Positions 42,124 through 51,249 are shown, counted from the stretch's first letter. The stretch: 64,000 bases of DNA from GCA-2709075 sp964492555 (GCA_964492555.1 CAZBKQ010000003.1:62001-126000); one strand, 5' to 3'. Notes: generated from the sequence alone by a model not told the origin. Translations and numbers: made by a program.

Positions 42124-42864
42124 CTAGAATACCGCCTTGCGGATCAGATTGAGACCGGTCAGGGCAAGAAAGATAAAGACCCCGGTTCGAAACCTGTCTT
42201 CCGATATACGGCCCCGCAGTTTTTCGCCGAGATACATGCCCGTGACCGCCGGCACCATGGCGAGCGCGGAAATGGGGATATTATCGAGATTCAGCCCGCC
42301 CTCGCGCCAAAGCGCGATCATCAGGAATATTCCGGCGATAAAGAATGTAATGCCGAGCGCCTGAACGAACACGTCCTTGGCAAGCTGAAGCGCCTGGAAA
42401 TAGATCATCGTGGGAATGGCGATGACCCCGGTCATTCCGGCCATCAGCCCGGCGGCGATGCCGGTCAATGGCGAGAGCCACGGCTTGTGGCGATGCGATA
42501 CCGTCACCCGGACAGCCAGAAGATTGATCAGCGCGTAAACGGTAATCACCCCGCCGAGTGTCGCCAGCAAATAGGCCGTGTCCACATTGTACAGAATATA
42601 TACGCCGAAGAAGGTCGTGATGCAGGCGGGCACCACCAGAGGCCAGTACTCCCCGGTCAGTTGGATAAACCGCCCCCCGCGAACCGCCTGCATGGCGTTT
42701 GTCACCAGAATCGGCACGACCAGCAGCGGCACCGCGATGCGGAGATCAATGACCTGCGTCATCAGGGCGACCGCCGTCAGCGGCAGTCCCATCCCGACGA
42801 CACCCTTGATCAGCCCGCCACACAAAAAAGCGGCGCCGCACACCAGCAAAATCGTTAAATCCAA
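42124..42864 (-). CDS. TauE/SafE-family permease (about 247 aa)
   Basis: DUF81 membrane protein with GGLIKGVVGMGLPLTAV near the N-terminus and its repeat LMAGMTGVIAIPTMIYFQAL mid-protein; about eight helices. The start is uncertain. TTG 42864 has an excellent GGGAGG 8 bases upstream, while ATG 42885 (MAREVVILDL) has no good site. Second TauE permease in the window after that at 3124. Substrate unknown, probably an organic or sulfur-containing anion. Converges on the M16 operon. Confidence 0.85.
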   Translation of the reverse strand: MDLTILLVCGAAFLCGGLIKGVVGMGLPLTAVALMTQVIDLRIAVPLLVVPILVTNAMQAVRGGRFIQLTGEYWPLVVPACITTFFGVYILYNVDTAYLLATLGGVITVYALINLLAVRVTVSHRHKPWLSPLTGIAAGLMAGMTGVIAIPTMIYFQALQLAKDVFVQALGITFFIAGIFLMIALWREGGLNLDNIPISALAMVPAVTGMYLGEKLRGRISEDRFRTGVFIFLALTGLNLIRKAVF

Positions 42865-43010
42865 GATCACAACCTCCCGCGCCATGTTAGACGGCGCAGC
42901 CGGATTGGGGGAGGGTGCAACCGTTCCCCGAAATCTCTGTTTTTCCACTGTCTCGCCTGACAGGCTGTTTTCACGATTCGCCGGGTTGGTCTAGTCTGAT
43001 TCGCTACGCC

Positions 43011-44312
43011 ATGACTTACGAACAGGACATTTCCAGCTGTCTGTCGGACGCGATCGGGTCCGGTGGGCTGGGTCGCGCCCAATTTGACAGCTTGCTTGCC
43101 GGGCTGATCCCCGCCTTTGAGGCGCTGCGCGCCCATCATGCCGACAACAGCCTGCCGCTGCTGCGCCTGCCTGAACTGGACGATGTCGCCGGGCTGGCTA
43201 AAATTGCGGCGGAATGGCGCGAAAAGTTCGACTCGGTCCTGGTTCTCGGAACAGGCGGCTCCAGCCTCGGCGGCAAGACGCTGTGCGCGCTCGTCCAGGA
43301 TGACTTCGGTACCGCCCCCGGCGCGCCGAGACTCCATTTTCTTGAAAATGTCGACCCGCACGGTTTTGACCGTACCCTCGCCGCGCTGGAACTGGATCGC
43401 ACCGGCCTTTTGGTGATTTCAAAATCCGGCGGCACGACGGAAACGCTGACCCAGCTTTTCCTTTGTCTCTCCGCCTGGAAAGCCGCCGGCATTGACGATC
43501 TCCCGGGCCGTTTTCTGGCGATTAGCGAACCCGGCGAAAATGTCTTACGCGCGGTTTGCGACCGCGAAAATATCCCGGTGCTGGATCATGATCCGAAGAT
43601 CGGCGGACGTTATTCCGCCTTGTCGCTGGTCGGGATGCTGCCGGCCCTGATGGCGGGGCTTGATGGGGAAGCGCTACGCCGGGGTGCCGGCGCGGTGTTG
43701 CGGCCCATTCTGGACGGCGCCGATCCATCGGATGTCGCACCGGCAATCGGCGCGGCGGTTTCGGTCGGGCTGGCGACACAAAACGGCGTGTCGCAGACCG
43801 TGCTGATGCCCTATATCGACCGGCTGGCCTCCTTTTCCAAATGGTGCCGCCAGCTCTGGGCGGAAAGCCTCGGCAAGGATGGGCGGGGGACGACCCCTAT
43901 CGATGCGCTGGGCACGGTCGATCAGCACAGTCAGCTGCAGCTTTATCTGGACGGGCCGCGCGACAAAATGTTTACCGTCATCATGCTGGACCGGGCGGGC
44001 GCGGGTGGACGCGTCGATCCGGTGCTGGCGAAGGATCCCGCGCTGGATTACCTCGCCGGGCGCACGATGGGGGATCTGATTGATGCCGAGCAACGCGCCA
44101 TGGCTCAAACATTGATCGATTGCGGGCGGCCCACTCGGATTTTCTGGCTCGAAGCCCTCAATGAGGAAACGCTTGGCGCGCTGATGATGCATTTCATGCT
44201 GGAAACCATTCTGGCCGCGCATTTGTTCGGGATCGACCCCTTCGATCAGCCGGCGGTGGAACAGGGCAAGATACTGACCCGGCAATATCTGGCGGAGACC
44301 GGTTCGACATGA
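43011..44312 (+). CDS. pgi: Glucose-6-phosphate isomerase
   Basis: 433 aa, shorter than the approximately 550-aa enterobacterial enzyme but usual for this lineage. Motifs: VLGTGGSSLGGKTL, ISKSGGTTETLTQ (sugar phosphate loop), GGRYSALS, and GTVDQHSQLQLYLDGPRDK with the catalytic His. ATG 43011 chosen; the upstream extension lacks family similarity. Its stop overlaps mutL by 4 bases. Confidence 0.93.
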   Translation: MTYEQDISSCLSDAIGSGGLGRAQFDSLLAGLIPAFEALRAHHADNSLPLLRLPELDDVAGLAKIAAEWREKFDSVLVLGTGGSSLGGKTLCALVQDDFGTAPGAPRLHFLENVDPHGFDRTLAALELDRTGLLVISKSGGTTETLTQLFLCLSAWKAAGIDDLPGRFLAISEPGENVLRAVCDRENIPVLDHDPKIGGRYSALSLVGMLPALMAGLDGEALRRGAGAVLRPILDGADPSDVAPAIGAAVSVGLATQNGVSQTVLMPYIDRLASFSKWCRQLWAESLGKDGRGTTPIDALGTVDQHSQLQLYLDGPRDKMFTVIMLDRAGAGGRVDPVLAKDPALDYLAGRTMGDLIDAEQRAMAQTLIDCGRPTRIFWLEALNEETLGALMMHFMLETILAAHLFGIDPFDQPAVEQGKILTRQYLAETGST

Positions 44313-46117
44313 CTATCCGTCTGCTGCCTGAGACCACGGTAAACCGGATCGCCGCGGGCGAGGTCGTCGAGCGCCCGGCGTCGGTCGTCAAGGAGCTGGT
44401 GGAAAACGCCATCGATGCCGGCGCCGGCCGGGTCGATGTGACCATCACCGGGGGCGGGCAGGCATCGCTGGTCGTCGCCGATGACGGTGGCGGCATGAGC
44501 GCGGACGAGTTGGCGCTCGCGGTCGAGCGTCACGCGACATCGAAGCTGCCTGATGACGATCTGATTGAGATCGCCAATCTGGGGTTCCGGGGTGAGGCCT
44601 TGCCCTCGATCGGTTCCGTGGCGCGGTTGACCATCACAAGCCGGATCAAAGACGCTGACAGCGCCTGGACGCTGACGGTCGAAGGCGGTGACAAAGGCGC
44701 GCCGCGACCGGCCTCGCTCGGGGCGGGAACGCGGGTGGAGGTGCGGGACCTGTTCTATGCCACCCCGGCGCGGCTGAAATTCCTGAAGACCGACCGGACG
44801 GAGCTCACCCATATCCTCGATACCGTAAAGCGTCTCGCGATGGCGCGGCCCGATATTTCTTTTTCGGTATCGGATGAAAAGGGCGCGCGGCTTTCGCTGG
44901 ATGCCGCGCAGGGTGATTTGCTGGATGCACGGCTGAAACGTCTCGGCGATGTTATGGGGCGTGAATTTTCCGAGAACGCCCTGCCGATTGAGGCCGAACG
45001 CGGTCCCTTGCGCCTGACCGGCTATGCCGGGCTGCCGACCCTGAATCAGGCTTTCGCGCGGTCGCAATTCCTGTTCGTCAATGGCCGTCCGGTACGCGAT
45101 CCGTTGTTGCGCGGCGCGGTACGCGGGGCCTATCAGGATTTTCTGGCCCGCGACCGGCACCCGATGGTGGCGCTTTATCTGGAGCTCCCGGCGCGGGAGG
45201 TCGATGTCAATGTTCATCCGATGAAGACGGAGGTGCGCTTTCGCGATGCCGGCGCGGTGCGGGGCTTGATCGTCGGCGCGTTGCGCCACGCGTTGGCCGA
45301 GGCGGGCCATCGGGCCTCGACCACCGTCGCGCAGCAGACGCTGGGATCGTTCCGGCCGGAGGGCGGCGGTCCATCCGTTCCTTGGCGCGGCGGGTGCGGT
45401 GTTGGCGCGCCGCGCGCCACGGGTTTTGCGGAGGCACAGGCGGCTTACGCGCCCTTGCCGGGCACCGAGGCCCCGTCCGCGCCGCCCGGCGAGACGCCCG
45501 TTCCGGACGCGGATTTGGAACCGGTTCCGCATGAGCTTTATCCGCTCGGCGCCGCGCGGGCGCAGCTGCATGAAACCTATATTGTCGCGCAGACCGCCGA
45601 GGGGATCGTTATCGTCGATCAGCACGCCGCCCACGAACGGCTGGTCTATGAGCAGATGAAAGAGGCGCTTGGTTCCGGTGGGGTCGCGCGGCAGGGGCTG
45701 TTGCTGCCCGAAGTGGTCGAAATGGAAGAGGCTGATTGCGACCGGCTGCTCGGGCGTGCCGGACAGCTGGCGGAATTGGGGCTGGTGATCGAATCCTTCG
45801 GCGGCGGAGCGGTAGTGGTGCGCGAAGTGCCCGCCATGCTCGGTCAGGCCGACGTAAGGGGTCTGTTGCGCGATCTGGCGCAAGAGCTGGTGGAACTCGG
45901 CGACGGCATGTCGCTGAAAGAACGGCTGGAGGATGTTTGCGCCACCATGGCCTGTCACGGCAGCGTGCGGGCGGGCAGGCGGCTCAGCCAGCCGGAGATG
46001 AACGCGCTGCTGCGCCAGATGGAGGCGACGCCGCATTCGGGCCAATGCAATCACGGCCGCCCGACCTATGTCGAATTACGGCTCGCCGATATCGAAAAGC
46101 TTTTCGGACGGCGTTGA
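44309..46117 (+). CDS. mutL: DNA mismatch repair protein MutL, endonuclease type
   Basis: 602 aa. The GHKL ATPase domain has AAGEVVERPASVVKELVENAIDAGA, DDGGGMS and FRGEALPSI. The C-terminal domain carries the metal-binding endonuclease motif DQHAAHERLVYE (DQHA-x2-E-x4-E) and ends with GQCNHGRPTYVEL. This type nicks the daughter strand itself and is found in organisms without MutH. The central linker is Pro/Ala-rich. ATG overlaps the pgi stop. Confidence 0.96.
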   Translation: MTIRLLPETTVNRIAAGEVVERPASVVKELVENAIDAGAGRVDVTITGGGQASLVVADDGGGMSADELALAVERHATSKLPDDDLIEIANLGFRGEALPSIGSVARLTITSRIKDADSAWTLTVEGGDKGAPRPASLGAGTRVEVRDLFYATPARLKFLKTDRTELTHILDTVKRLAMARPDISFSVSDEKGARLSLDAAQGDLLDARLKRLGDVMGREFSENALPIEAERGPLRLTGYAGLPTLNQAFARSQFLFVNGRPVRDPLLRGAVRGAYQDFLARDRHPMVALYLELPAREVDVNVHPMKTEVRFRDAGAVRGLIVGALRHALAEAGHRASTTVAQQTLGSFRPEGGGPSVPWRGGCGVGAPRATGFAEAQAAYAPLPGTEAPSAPPGETPVPDADLEPVPHELYPLGAARAQLHETYIVAQTAEGIVIVDQHAAHERLVYEQMKEALGSGGVARQGLLLPEVVEMEEADCDRLLGRAGQLAELGLVIESFGGGAVVVREVPAMLGQADVRGLLRDLAQELVELGDGMSLKERLEDVCATMACHGSVRAGRRLSQPEMNALLRQMEATPHSGQCNHGRPTYVELRLADIEKLFGRR

Positions 46118-46123
46118 TATTTC

Positions 46124-46552
46124 TTATCCGCCAAGCGCCAATGCCAGCCGGTTATGGCTGTTTATTGTGACGATGGCGAACGTCAGATCGGTCAGTTCCG
46201 CCTCGTCGAAGCTGGCCCGCGCGGTCTCGTATTCGCTATCCGAAACGCCGGAATCGGCGATTTCCGTGACGGTTTCCGCCCAGGCGAAGGCGGCGCGCTC
46301 ACGGTCGGTAAAACATTTGGCATCCCGCCATTTAGCCAGGTTTTCCAGCCTTTCTTCCGCTTCGCCGATTTCTTCGCGCAGAACCCTGGAATGATGCGCG
46401 ATGCAATGCCCGCAGCCATTGATTTGCGAAACGCGTAATTTTACGAGCTCGATCAAGCCGTAAGGAACCGCGCAAGACTTGCTGTATGTCACGAGTCCGC
46501 TCAGCAATGCCCAGGGCTCCTTCGCGATATGTCGATAATCAATGCGTACCAT
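46124..46552 (-). CDS. AhpD/carboxymuconolactone-decarboxylase-family protein (142 aa)
   Basis: VSQINGCGHCIAHHSRVLREEIG is the CxxC-x3-H alkylhydroperoxidase motif, and FAWAETVTEI the second helix. Probably a thiol peroxidase-like or redox protein. ATG 46552 with GGAG 6 bases upstream is better than the TTG at 46564. Downstream of rsmD on the same strand with a 12-base gap; convergent with mutL. Confidence 0.88.
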   Translation of the reverse strand: MVRIDYRHIAKEPWALLSGLVTYSKSCAVPYGLIELVKLRVSQINGCGHCIAHHSRVLREEIGEAEERLENLAKWRDAKCFTDRERAAFAWAETVTEIADSGVSDSEYETARASFDEAELTDLTFAIVTINSHNRLALALGG

Positions 46553-46564
46553 GCCAGTCTCCAA

Positions 46565-47134
46565 TTAGGCCGCCCGCCATCGCAAAAACGTAATCAGCGC
46601 CTTTCCGTATTTGCGTTGGTCGAGGATCACGGCTTCTTCCGGCCAATCCGGTTTTTCCTTTGCGCCGGTCTCGATGACGCAGAGCGCGCCGTCTTCGATC
46701 CAACCCGCCTTTGCCAGCGCGGCCAGCGCCGGGGCGGCAAAGTCCTGGAAATAAGGCGGGTCGAGAAAGATCAGCGAACAGGGTTCCCGCGGCCGCACCG
46801 GGGCGAGGCAATCGCCCGACAGGATATCCATCCGGCTCAACAGGTCGAGTTTTTCGGCGTTTGCGCGGCAGCATTCCAGCGCTGTCCGGTCGATATCGAT
46901 GCAGGTCGCGAATGCCGCGCCGCGAGACAAGGCTTCCAGCGCCATCGCGCCGGTGCCGGAAAACCCGTCGAGAACGCGCACCTCCCGGACCGCATCGCCC
47001 GCGCCGATCCGCACATTGCCGTGGCAGAGGCTGTTGAACACGGCCTCGCGCACCCGGTCCGCGGTGGGACGCAAAGCGCCGCCCGGCGGTGCCGATAACG
47101 GTCTGCCTCTATGGGTTCCGGCGACGATGCGCAT
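46565..47134 (-). CDS. rsmD: 16S rRNA (guanine-966-N2)-methyltransferase
   Basis: 189 aa. It begins MRIVAGTHRGRPLSAPPG, has the SAM motif VLDGFSGTGAMALEALSRGA and the catalytic loop LIFLDPPY. Methylates G966 of 16S rRNA. Overlaps the 3' end of the pseudouridine synthase gene by 26 bases, an arrangement common in alphaproteobacteria. Confidence 0.94.
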   Translation of the reverse strand: MRIVAGTHRGRPLSAPPGGALRPTADRVREAVFNSLCHGNVRIGAGDAVREVRVLDGFSGTGAMALEALSRGAAFATCIDIDRTALECCRANAEKLDLLSRMDILSGDCLAPVRPREPCSLIFLDPPYFQDFAAPALAALAKAGWIEDGALCVIETGAKEKPDWPEEAVILDQRKYGKALITFLRWRAA

Positions 47135-47930
47135 GTTTTCTCACCCCCGCCTTTTTGCGGCCTGCCGGCGGCTTGCGGGGTTTGGGCCGGGTATGGGCCG
47201 CGCGTTCCGCGCCGGTCTGGTCGGCGATGACATGGGCCGGTACTTCGCGCAGATCGCCGCGCGCCAGATTGCCGAGATGGAACGGGCCGTAGGATACGCG
47301 GATCAGCCGGTTCACCTTGAGCCCGATATGCTCCATCACGCGGCGGATTTCCCGGTTCTTGCCCTCGCGCAAGGTAACAGACAGCCATGAATTTCTGGCC
47401 TGTTTCTGTTCCAGAAACGCCTCTATCGGTCCGTAACGGACGCCTTCGACCGTGACCCCGTCCGCCAGCGCGGCAAGCGCCTTTTCCTCCGGCGCGCCAT
47501 AGACCCGGACGCGGTAGCGCCGTACCCAACCGGTTTCCGGCAGCTCCAGCTTCCGGGCCAGCGCGCCGTCATTGGTCAGAAGAATCAGCCCCTCGGAATT
47601 GAAATCAAGCCGTCCGACCAGCATGACGCGCGGCAGGTCCTTGGGCAGCTGTTCGAACAATGTCGGGCGTTCTTGCGGATCGCGGTTGGTGCAGAGTATG
47701 CCCGGTGCCTTGTGATAGCGCCAAAGCCGGGCGCGTTCCGGTGCCGCGATCTCCTTGCCGTCCACCGCTATGATGTCGGCATCGGTCACCAGCGTTGCCG
47801 GGGTATCGATGGTCTGGCCGCCGATGCTGACGCGGCCATCGGCGATCATCCGCTCGGCCTCGCGGCGGGAGCAAACCCCGGCGCGCGACAATCTCTTGGC
47901 GATGCGTTCGCCTTTGGCTTCCTCGTTCAT
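47109..47930 (-). CDS. RluB/RsuA-family pseudouridine synthase (273 aa)
   Basis: N-terminal S4 domain (RIAKRLSRAGVCSRREAERMIADGRVSI), then the synthase domain with VMLVGRLDFNSEGLILLTNDG (catalytic Asp) and REGKNREIRRVMEHIG. The C-terminal tail is strongly basic (KPRKPPAGRKKAGVRKHAHRRRNP) and may bind rRNA. Probable target is 23S U2605, by analogy. Overlaps the upstream hydrolase by 4 bases and rsmD by 26. Confidence 0.93.
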   Translation of the reverse strand: MNEEAKGERIAKRLSRAGVCSRREAERMIADGRVSIGGQTIDTPATLVTDADIIAVDGKEIAAPERARLWRYHKAPGILCTNRDPQERPTLFEQLPKDLPRVMLVGRLDFNSEGLILLTNDGALARKLELPETGWVRRYRVRVYGAPEEKALAALADGVTVEGVRYGPIEAFLEQKQARNSWLSVTLREGKNREIRRVMEHIGLKVNRLIRVSYGPFHLGNLARGDLREVPAHVIADQTGAERAAHTRPKPRKPPAGRKKAGVRKHAHRRRNP

Positions 47931-48637
47931 CGGCAGGCACCGATCAGCGCGTTGAAAATCGCGCGGTCGCCGTCATTGATGCCGTATTCGGGATGCCATT
48001 GCACGCCGAGGCAAAAGCGTTTGCCGGGATGTTCGATCCCTTCAACCACCCCGTCGGGCGCGACGGCGTTGACGATGACCGGATCGGCGGTGGCGGCGAC
48101 GGCCTGATGATGCGCGGTGTTTACCGTCATCGCCGTGTTTCCGGCAATTTCATGCAGCAGCGTTCCGGCGGTAATGCCGATTTCGTGCGCCGGTTCGGAA
48201 CGCGGCGTTTTCTGTTCGTGTTCCAGCGCGTTTTCAATTTCATCCGGGATATGCTGGATCAGCGTTCCGCCGAGAATCACATTCAGGAGCTGCTCGCCGC
48301 CGCATATGCCGAGCAGCGGCATGTCGCCTTCCACCGCGCCGCGTGTGATGGCGATTTCGAACGCCGTGCGCCGTTCCTTCAGCTTGACCGTATCGTGCCG
48401 CGTCTCCGCGCCGAACAACGCCGGGTCGACATCGAAATGCCCGCCGGTAACGATCAGCCCATCGATCATTCCCAGATAGTCTTCGGCCAATTCCGGCTCA
48501 TGCGGCAGGGCGAGCGGCAGGCCGCCCGCCGCCGCTACCGCGCCGCAATAATTGTCGCGCAGTGCGTACCACGGGCTTGCGGCATAGCCGCCCGCGTCCT
48601 CATGATCGAGGGTAAGGCCGATAACGGGTCTGGACAT
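47927..48637 (-). CDS. Gamma-glutamyl-GABA hydrolase (PuuD-like class I amidotransferase, 236 aa)
   Basis: Peptidase C26 fold with the nucleophile elbow LLGICGGEQLLNV, GLIVTGGHFDVDP, and the His-Glu pair in GVQWHPEYGI. Likely cleaves gamma-glutamyl amides such as gamma-glutamyl-GABA in putrescine breakdown. First gene of a four-gene minus-strand run ending with the AhpD-like protein. Confidence 0.88.
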   Translation of the reverse strand: MSRPVIGLTLDHEDAGGYAASPWYALRDNYCGAVAAAGGLPLALPHEPELAEDYLGMIDGLIVTGGHFDVDPALFGAETRHDTVKLKERRTAFEIAITRGAVEGDMPLLGICGGEQLLNVILGGTLIQHIPDEIENALEHEQKTPRSEPAHEIGITAGTLLHEIAGNTAMTVNTAHHQAVAATADPVIVNAVAPDGVVEGIEHPGKRFCLGVQWHPEYGINDGDRAIFNALIGACR

Positions 48638-48672
48638 GGCGCAACCATAGAACCCGCCGGGATTCGTGCAAG

Positions 48673-48701
48673 AAAAAGGGGCGCGGTAAAAACCGCGCCC
48701 C
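48673..48701 (-). terminator. Rho-independent terminator after the TctC-type gene
   Basis: Perfect 10-bp stem (48678-48687 with 48692-48701; GGGGCGCGGT arm), AAAA loop, and a minus-strand TTTTTCTT tract from 48677 downward. It ends transcription 25 bases after the binding-protein stop and isolates the puuD-like gene. Confidence 0.92.
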
Positions 48702-48725
48702 CGGTAGTCCGGTTATTGCCGGGAA

Positions 48726-49736
48726 TTATTTCGTATAGCCGAGTACCTTCGAGGCCCGCTTGAGAATGGGCTTCGGCGTTTTCATCAGCTCATCGATATT
48801 GTCCTGAACCTGTTTTCCGCTTAGCGGCGCCAGGTCCATCTTGCGTTTCTTGGCGTCGGCCAGGAAGACAGGATCTTTCATGACCTTGTCAAAGGCCGTG
48901 CGGAGCGACGCCACCTGGGCCTTGGAGGCACCGGGCGGAAAGCCGACGATCCGTGCCATGGTCACCGGAGCGGAGATCAGCTTGGCGACCGCCACGTCTT
49001 CCGGCTTTACCAACTCATGGATAAGTGGCGCATATTTGATCGGGTCGATCCGCTGCAAACCGGCTTGAACCAGAACACGAATTTTGCCGCTCTTGATCCA
49101 TTCGGGACGCTGGAGGTTCCAGCTCTGGAAGGAGCCGCCACGGCCCTCGGCTTCACCCTTCTCCATCGCGAGGACCATGTTCCGCGTTCCCCGGTAACCC
49201 AGGACGATCTTGAACTTGGTGCCCATCAGGCTGTTCATCAGGGTCGGGTAAATATAGGTTTCCGATCCCTTGCCCGATGCGGCGATCACGATTTCCTTTT
49301 TGGTGGCGTCCTCCCATGATTTGGCGACACTGGAAAAGACGGTAATCGTGGAATTCAATTCCGCCATATTGCCGATCCAGTGAAACTTGCTCATGTCGAA
49401 CTTGATGCCGCGCGGGCGGATCAGCTGAAAAAGCGGATGAGTCCAGAACGGCATCAGCAGGGTGGAGCCGTCTTTTGCCGCCGCATTATAGACATAGTTG
49501 GAGGCCTTTACCCCGCCCGAACCGGGCATGTTCGTCACGAGTATCGACGGTTTCCCCGGGATATATTTGGCAAGATACTGGGCCAATGTGCGTGAATAGA
49601 GATCGTACCCGCCACCGGCACCCGCACCAATATAAAACCGGATGGTTTTGTCCTTATAGAGTTGCGCCGATGCGGGCATCGCCGCCAGCGCGCCGGCGAC
49701 CGCGGCCACCGCAGTTAAACCTTTGAGTATTTTCAT
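48726..49736 (-). CDS. TctC/Bug-family periplasmic solute-binding protein (336 aa)
   Basis: ATG 49736 with GGGAGG upstream opens a signal peptide (cleaved after MPASA). The mature protein has the tripartite tricarboxylate carrier pattern FYIGAGAGGGYDLYSRTLAQYLAKYIPGKP and VTNMPGSGGVKASNYVYNAAAKDGSTLL. It should capture an organic acid for a TctAB permease, but no tctA or tctB is in the window, and a terminator follows, so it is an orphan here. Divergent from the maleate-isomerase-like gene; both use the same CCAAGGGAGG ribosome site. Confidence 0.9.
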   Translation of the reverse strand: MKILKGLTAVAAVAGALAAMPASAQLYKDKTIRFYIGAGAGGGYDLYSRTLAQYLAKYIPGKPSILVTNMPGSGGVKASNYVYNAAAKDGSTLLMPFWTHPLFQLIRPRGIKFDMSKFHWIGNMAELNSTITVFSSVAKSWEDATKKEIVIAASGKGSETYIYPTLMNSLMGTKFKIVLGYRGTRNMVLAMEKGEAEGRGGSFQSWNLQRPEWIKSGKIRVLVQAGLQRIDPIKYAPLIHELVKPEDVAVAKLISAPVTMARIVGFPPGASKAQVASLRTAFDKVMKDPVFLADAKKRKMDLAPLSGKQVQDNIDELMKTPKPILKRASKVLGYTK

Positions 49737-49878
49737 CGTTAATCCTCCCTTGGTCGATGGAACTGGTTTGTTCACCGTTGAGCCTAGCGGAGAATGGCCG
49801 CGTTGAAAATGCGCCATCCATCTTGTGCGCGGGTGGATCAGGCTCCACTATTCGTCAAACGATCCAAGGGAGGCATCA

Positions 49879-50619
49879 ATGGCGTTTTCAAGCTGGCGTG
49901 GAATTGTGGGGCTTATCAAGCCGACCATGCGGCCCGGCGGGCTGGAGGACATGATCCGGCTGTTGCCCGAGGGTGTTGGTGTGATCCCGCTCTATAACGA
50001 TATCCGGCGCGGCGACCGCACCGAATTCAAGGACATCATGAAGGATTATGACGCCAAGGTCGCGGTGCTGGCCGAACAGGGCTGCGATGTGATCCATCCT
50101 GAGGGCGCGCCGCCTTTCATGGTGATGGGGCTGGATGGCGAAGCGAAGAAAATCCGGGCCTGGGAACGCAAGCACAAGATTCCAATCTTTACCTCCGGCA
50201 CCAATCACATCGCGGCGCTGAAGGCGCTCAAGGTGAAGCGCATTGTCGGTGCCAGCTATTTCCGGGGTGAGATCAACGATACTTTCGCGGAATATTTCCG
50301 CGCCGCCGGTTTCGATGTGCTGGGTTTCGAAGGGATGGATGTCGATTTCAACCAGGCGCAGAATCTCGCCCCGCATCAGGTCTATGCCTTCATCAAGGAT
50401 CTGGTTCTGCGCAACAAGCGCGCGCAGGGTATCTATATGCTGGGTACCGGCTGGAAGGTTCTCAGCATTATCGACATGCTGGAACAGGATCTGGGGCTGC
50501 CGGTCGTGCATCCCGTGCCGTCGCGTGTCTGGGAGTTCCAGAAGCGGCTGCGGATAAACGAACCGCGAGACGGGTACGGACAGCTTCTCGCCACCCTGCC
50601 GGAATTCGCCAAGAAATAG
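49879..50619 (+). CDS. Maleate isomerase/arylmalonate decarboxylase-like protein (246 aa)
   Basis: Asp/Glu racemase-superfamily fold: RGIVGLIKPTMRPGGLEDMIRLLPEGV, then FTSGTNHIAALKALKVKRIVGASYF and GLPVVHPVPSRVWEF. The two positions that carry catalytic Cys in characterised maleate isomerases fall in PEGAPPF (near 75-80) and YMLGTGWK (near 189), and neither has Cys; the only Cys is C69. So the usual isomerase chemistry is doubtful. ATG 49879 has GGGAGG upstream. tadA starts 4 bp after its stop. Confidence 0.82.
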   Translation: MAFSSWRGIVGLIKPTMRPGGLEDMIRLLPEGVGVIPLYNDIRRGDRTEFKDIMKDYDAKVAVLAEQGCDVIHPEGAPPFMVMGLDGEAKKIRAWERKHKIPIFTSGTNHIAALKALKVKRIVGASYFRGEINDTFAEYFRAAGFDVLGFEGMDVDFNQAQNLAPHQVYAFIKDLVLRNKRAQGIYMLGTGWKVLSIIDMLEQDLGLPVVHPVPSRVWEFQKRLRINEPRDGYGQLLATLPEFAKK

Positions 50620-50623
50620 ACCG

Positions 50624-51249
50624 ATGATTTCGCCCGTCAGCCCGGCCAACCGCTCCTTTATGGAGATGGCGCTGGAAGAAGCATCGGAAGCCGCCCTGCG
50701 CGAGGAAGTGCCCGTCGGCGCGCTCATCGTTGATCCGGCGGCCGGGGAAATTCTCGCCGCGGCCGGAAACCGGACGGAGGAGCTCAAGGACGCGACGGCG
50801 CATGCCGAGATGCTGGTGCTGCGCGAGGCATCGGCGAAATATGGCGGACAAAGGCTGCTCGGTTGCGATCTCTATGTGACGCTTGAGCCCTGTCCGATGT
50901 GCGCGGCGGCGATTTCATTCGCGCGAATCAGACGGCTTTATTTCGGGGCGTCAGATCCCAAGGGCGGCGGGGTTGAGGCGGGCCCCCGGATATTCGATCA
51001 GCCCACCTGCCATCACCGCCCGGAAGTCTATGGCGGGATTGATGAAATNNNNNNNNNNNNNNNNNNNNNNNNNNNNNNNNNNNNNNNNNNNNNNNNNNNN
51101 NNNNNNNNNNNNNNNNNNNNNNNNNNNNNNNNNNNNNNNNNNNNNNNNTCGATCAGCCCACCTGCCATCACCGCCCGGAAGTCTATGGCGGGATTGATGA
51201 AATACGCTCGCGCGAAATGCTGAAGGAGTTTTTCGCCGTCCGGCGTTAA
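50624..51249 (+). CDS. tadA: tRNA-specific adenosine deaminase, interrupted by an assembly artefact
   Basis: Zinc deaminase with HAEMLVLREA and PCPMCAAAI, making inosine at the tRNA wobble base. As printed, the frame is broken by 100 N and a repeated 55 bases. If one 55-base copy and the N run (51049-51203) are removed, the frame continues GGIDE-IRSREMLKEFFAVRR and stops at 51249, giving a normal 156-aa TadA. The gene is therefore probably intact in the organism. Confidence 0.9.
50994..51048 (+). repeat. 55-bp flank of gap, first copy
   Basis: Identical to 51149-51203. A length of 55 with perfect identity on both sides of a gap matches a common short-read assembler k-mer, so this is contig-end overlap and not a biological repeat. 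Confidence 0.93.
51049..51148. other. Assembly gap (100 N), probably artefactual
   Basis: Exactly 100 N placed between two contig ends that already share 55 bases; the true distance is probably minus 55, with nothing missing. Confidence 0.95.
51149..51203 (+). repeat. 55-bp flank of gap, second copy
   Basis: Exact copy of 50994-51048; it continues directly into the tadA 3' end. Confidence 0.93.

Noticed and set aside
44246..46054. 602-codon minus-strand open frame
   Set aside because: Fully antisense to mutL, with Arg/His/Gln-rich translation and no motifs.
50994..51203. 55-bp direct repeat as attachment site or duplication
   Set aside because: The exact k-mer-like length, position at both sides of an N gap, and restoration of the tadA frame on collapse point to assembly.
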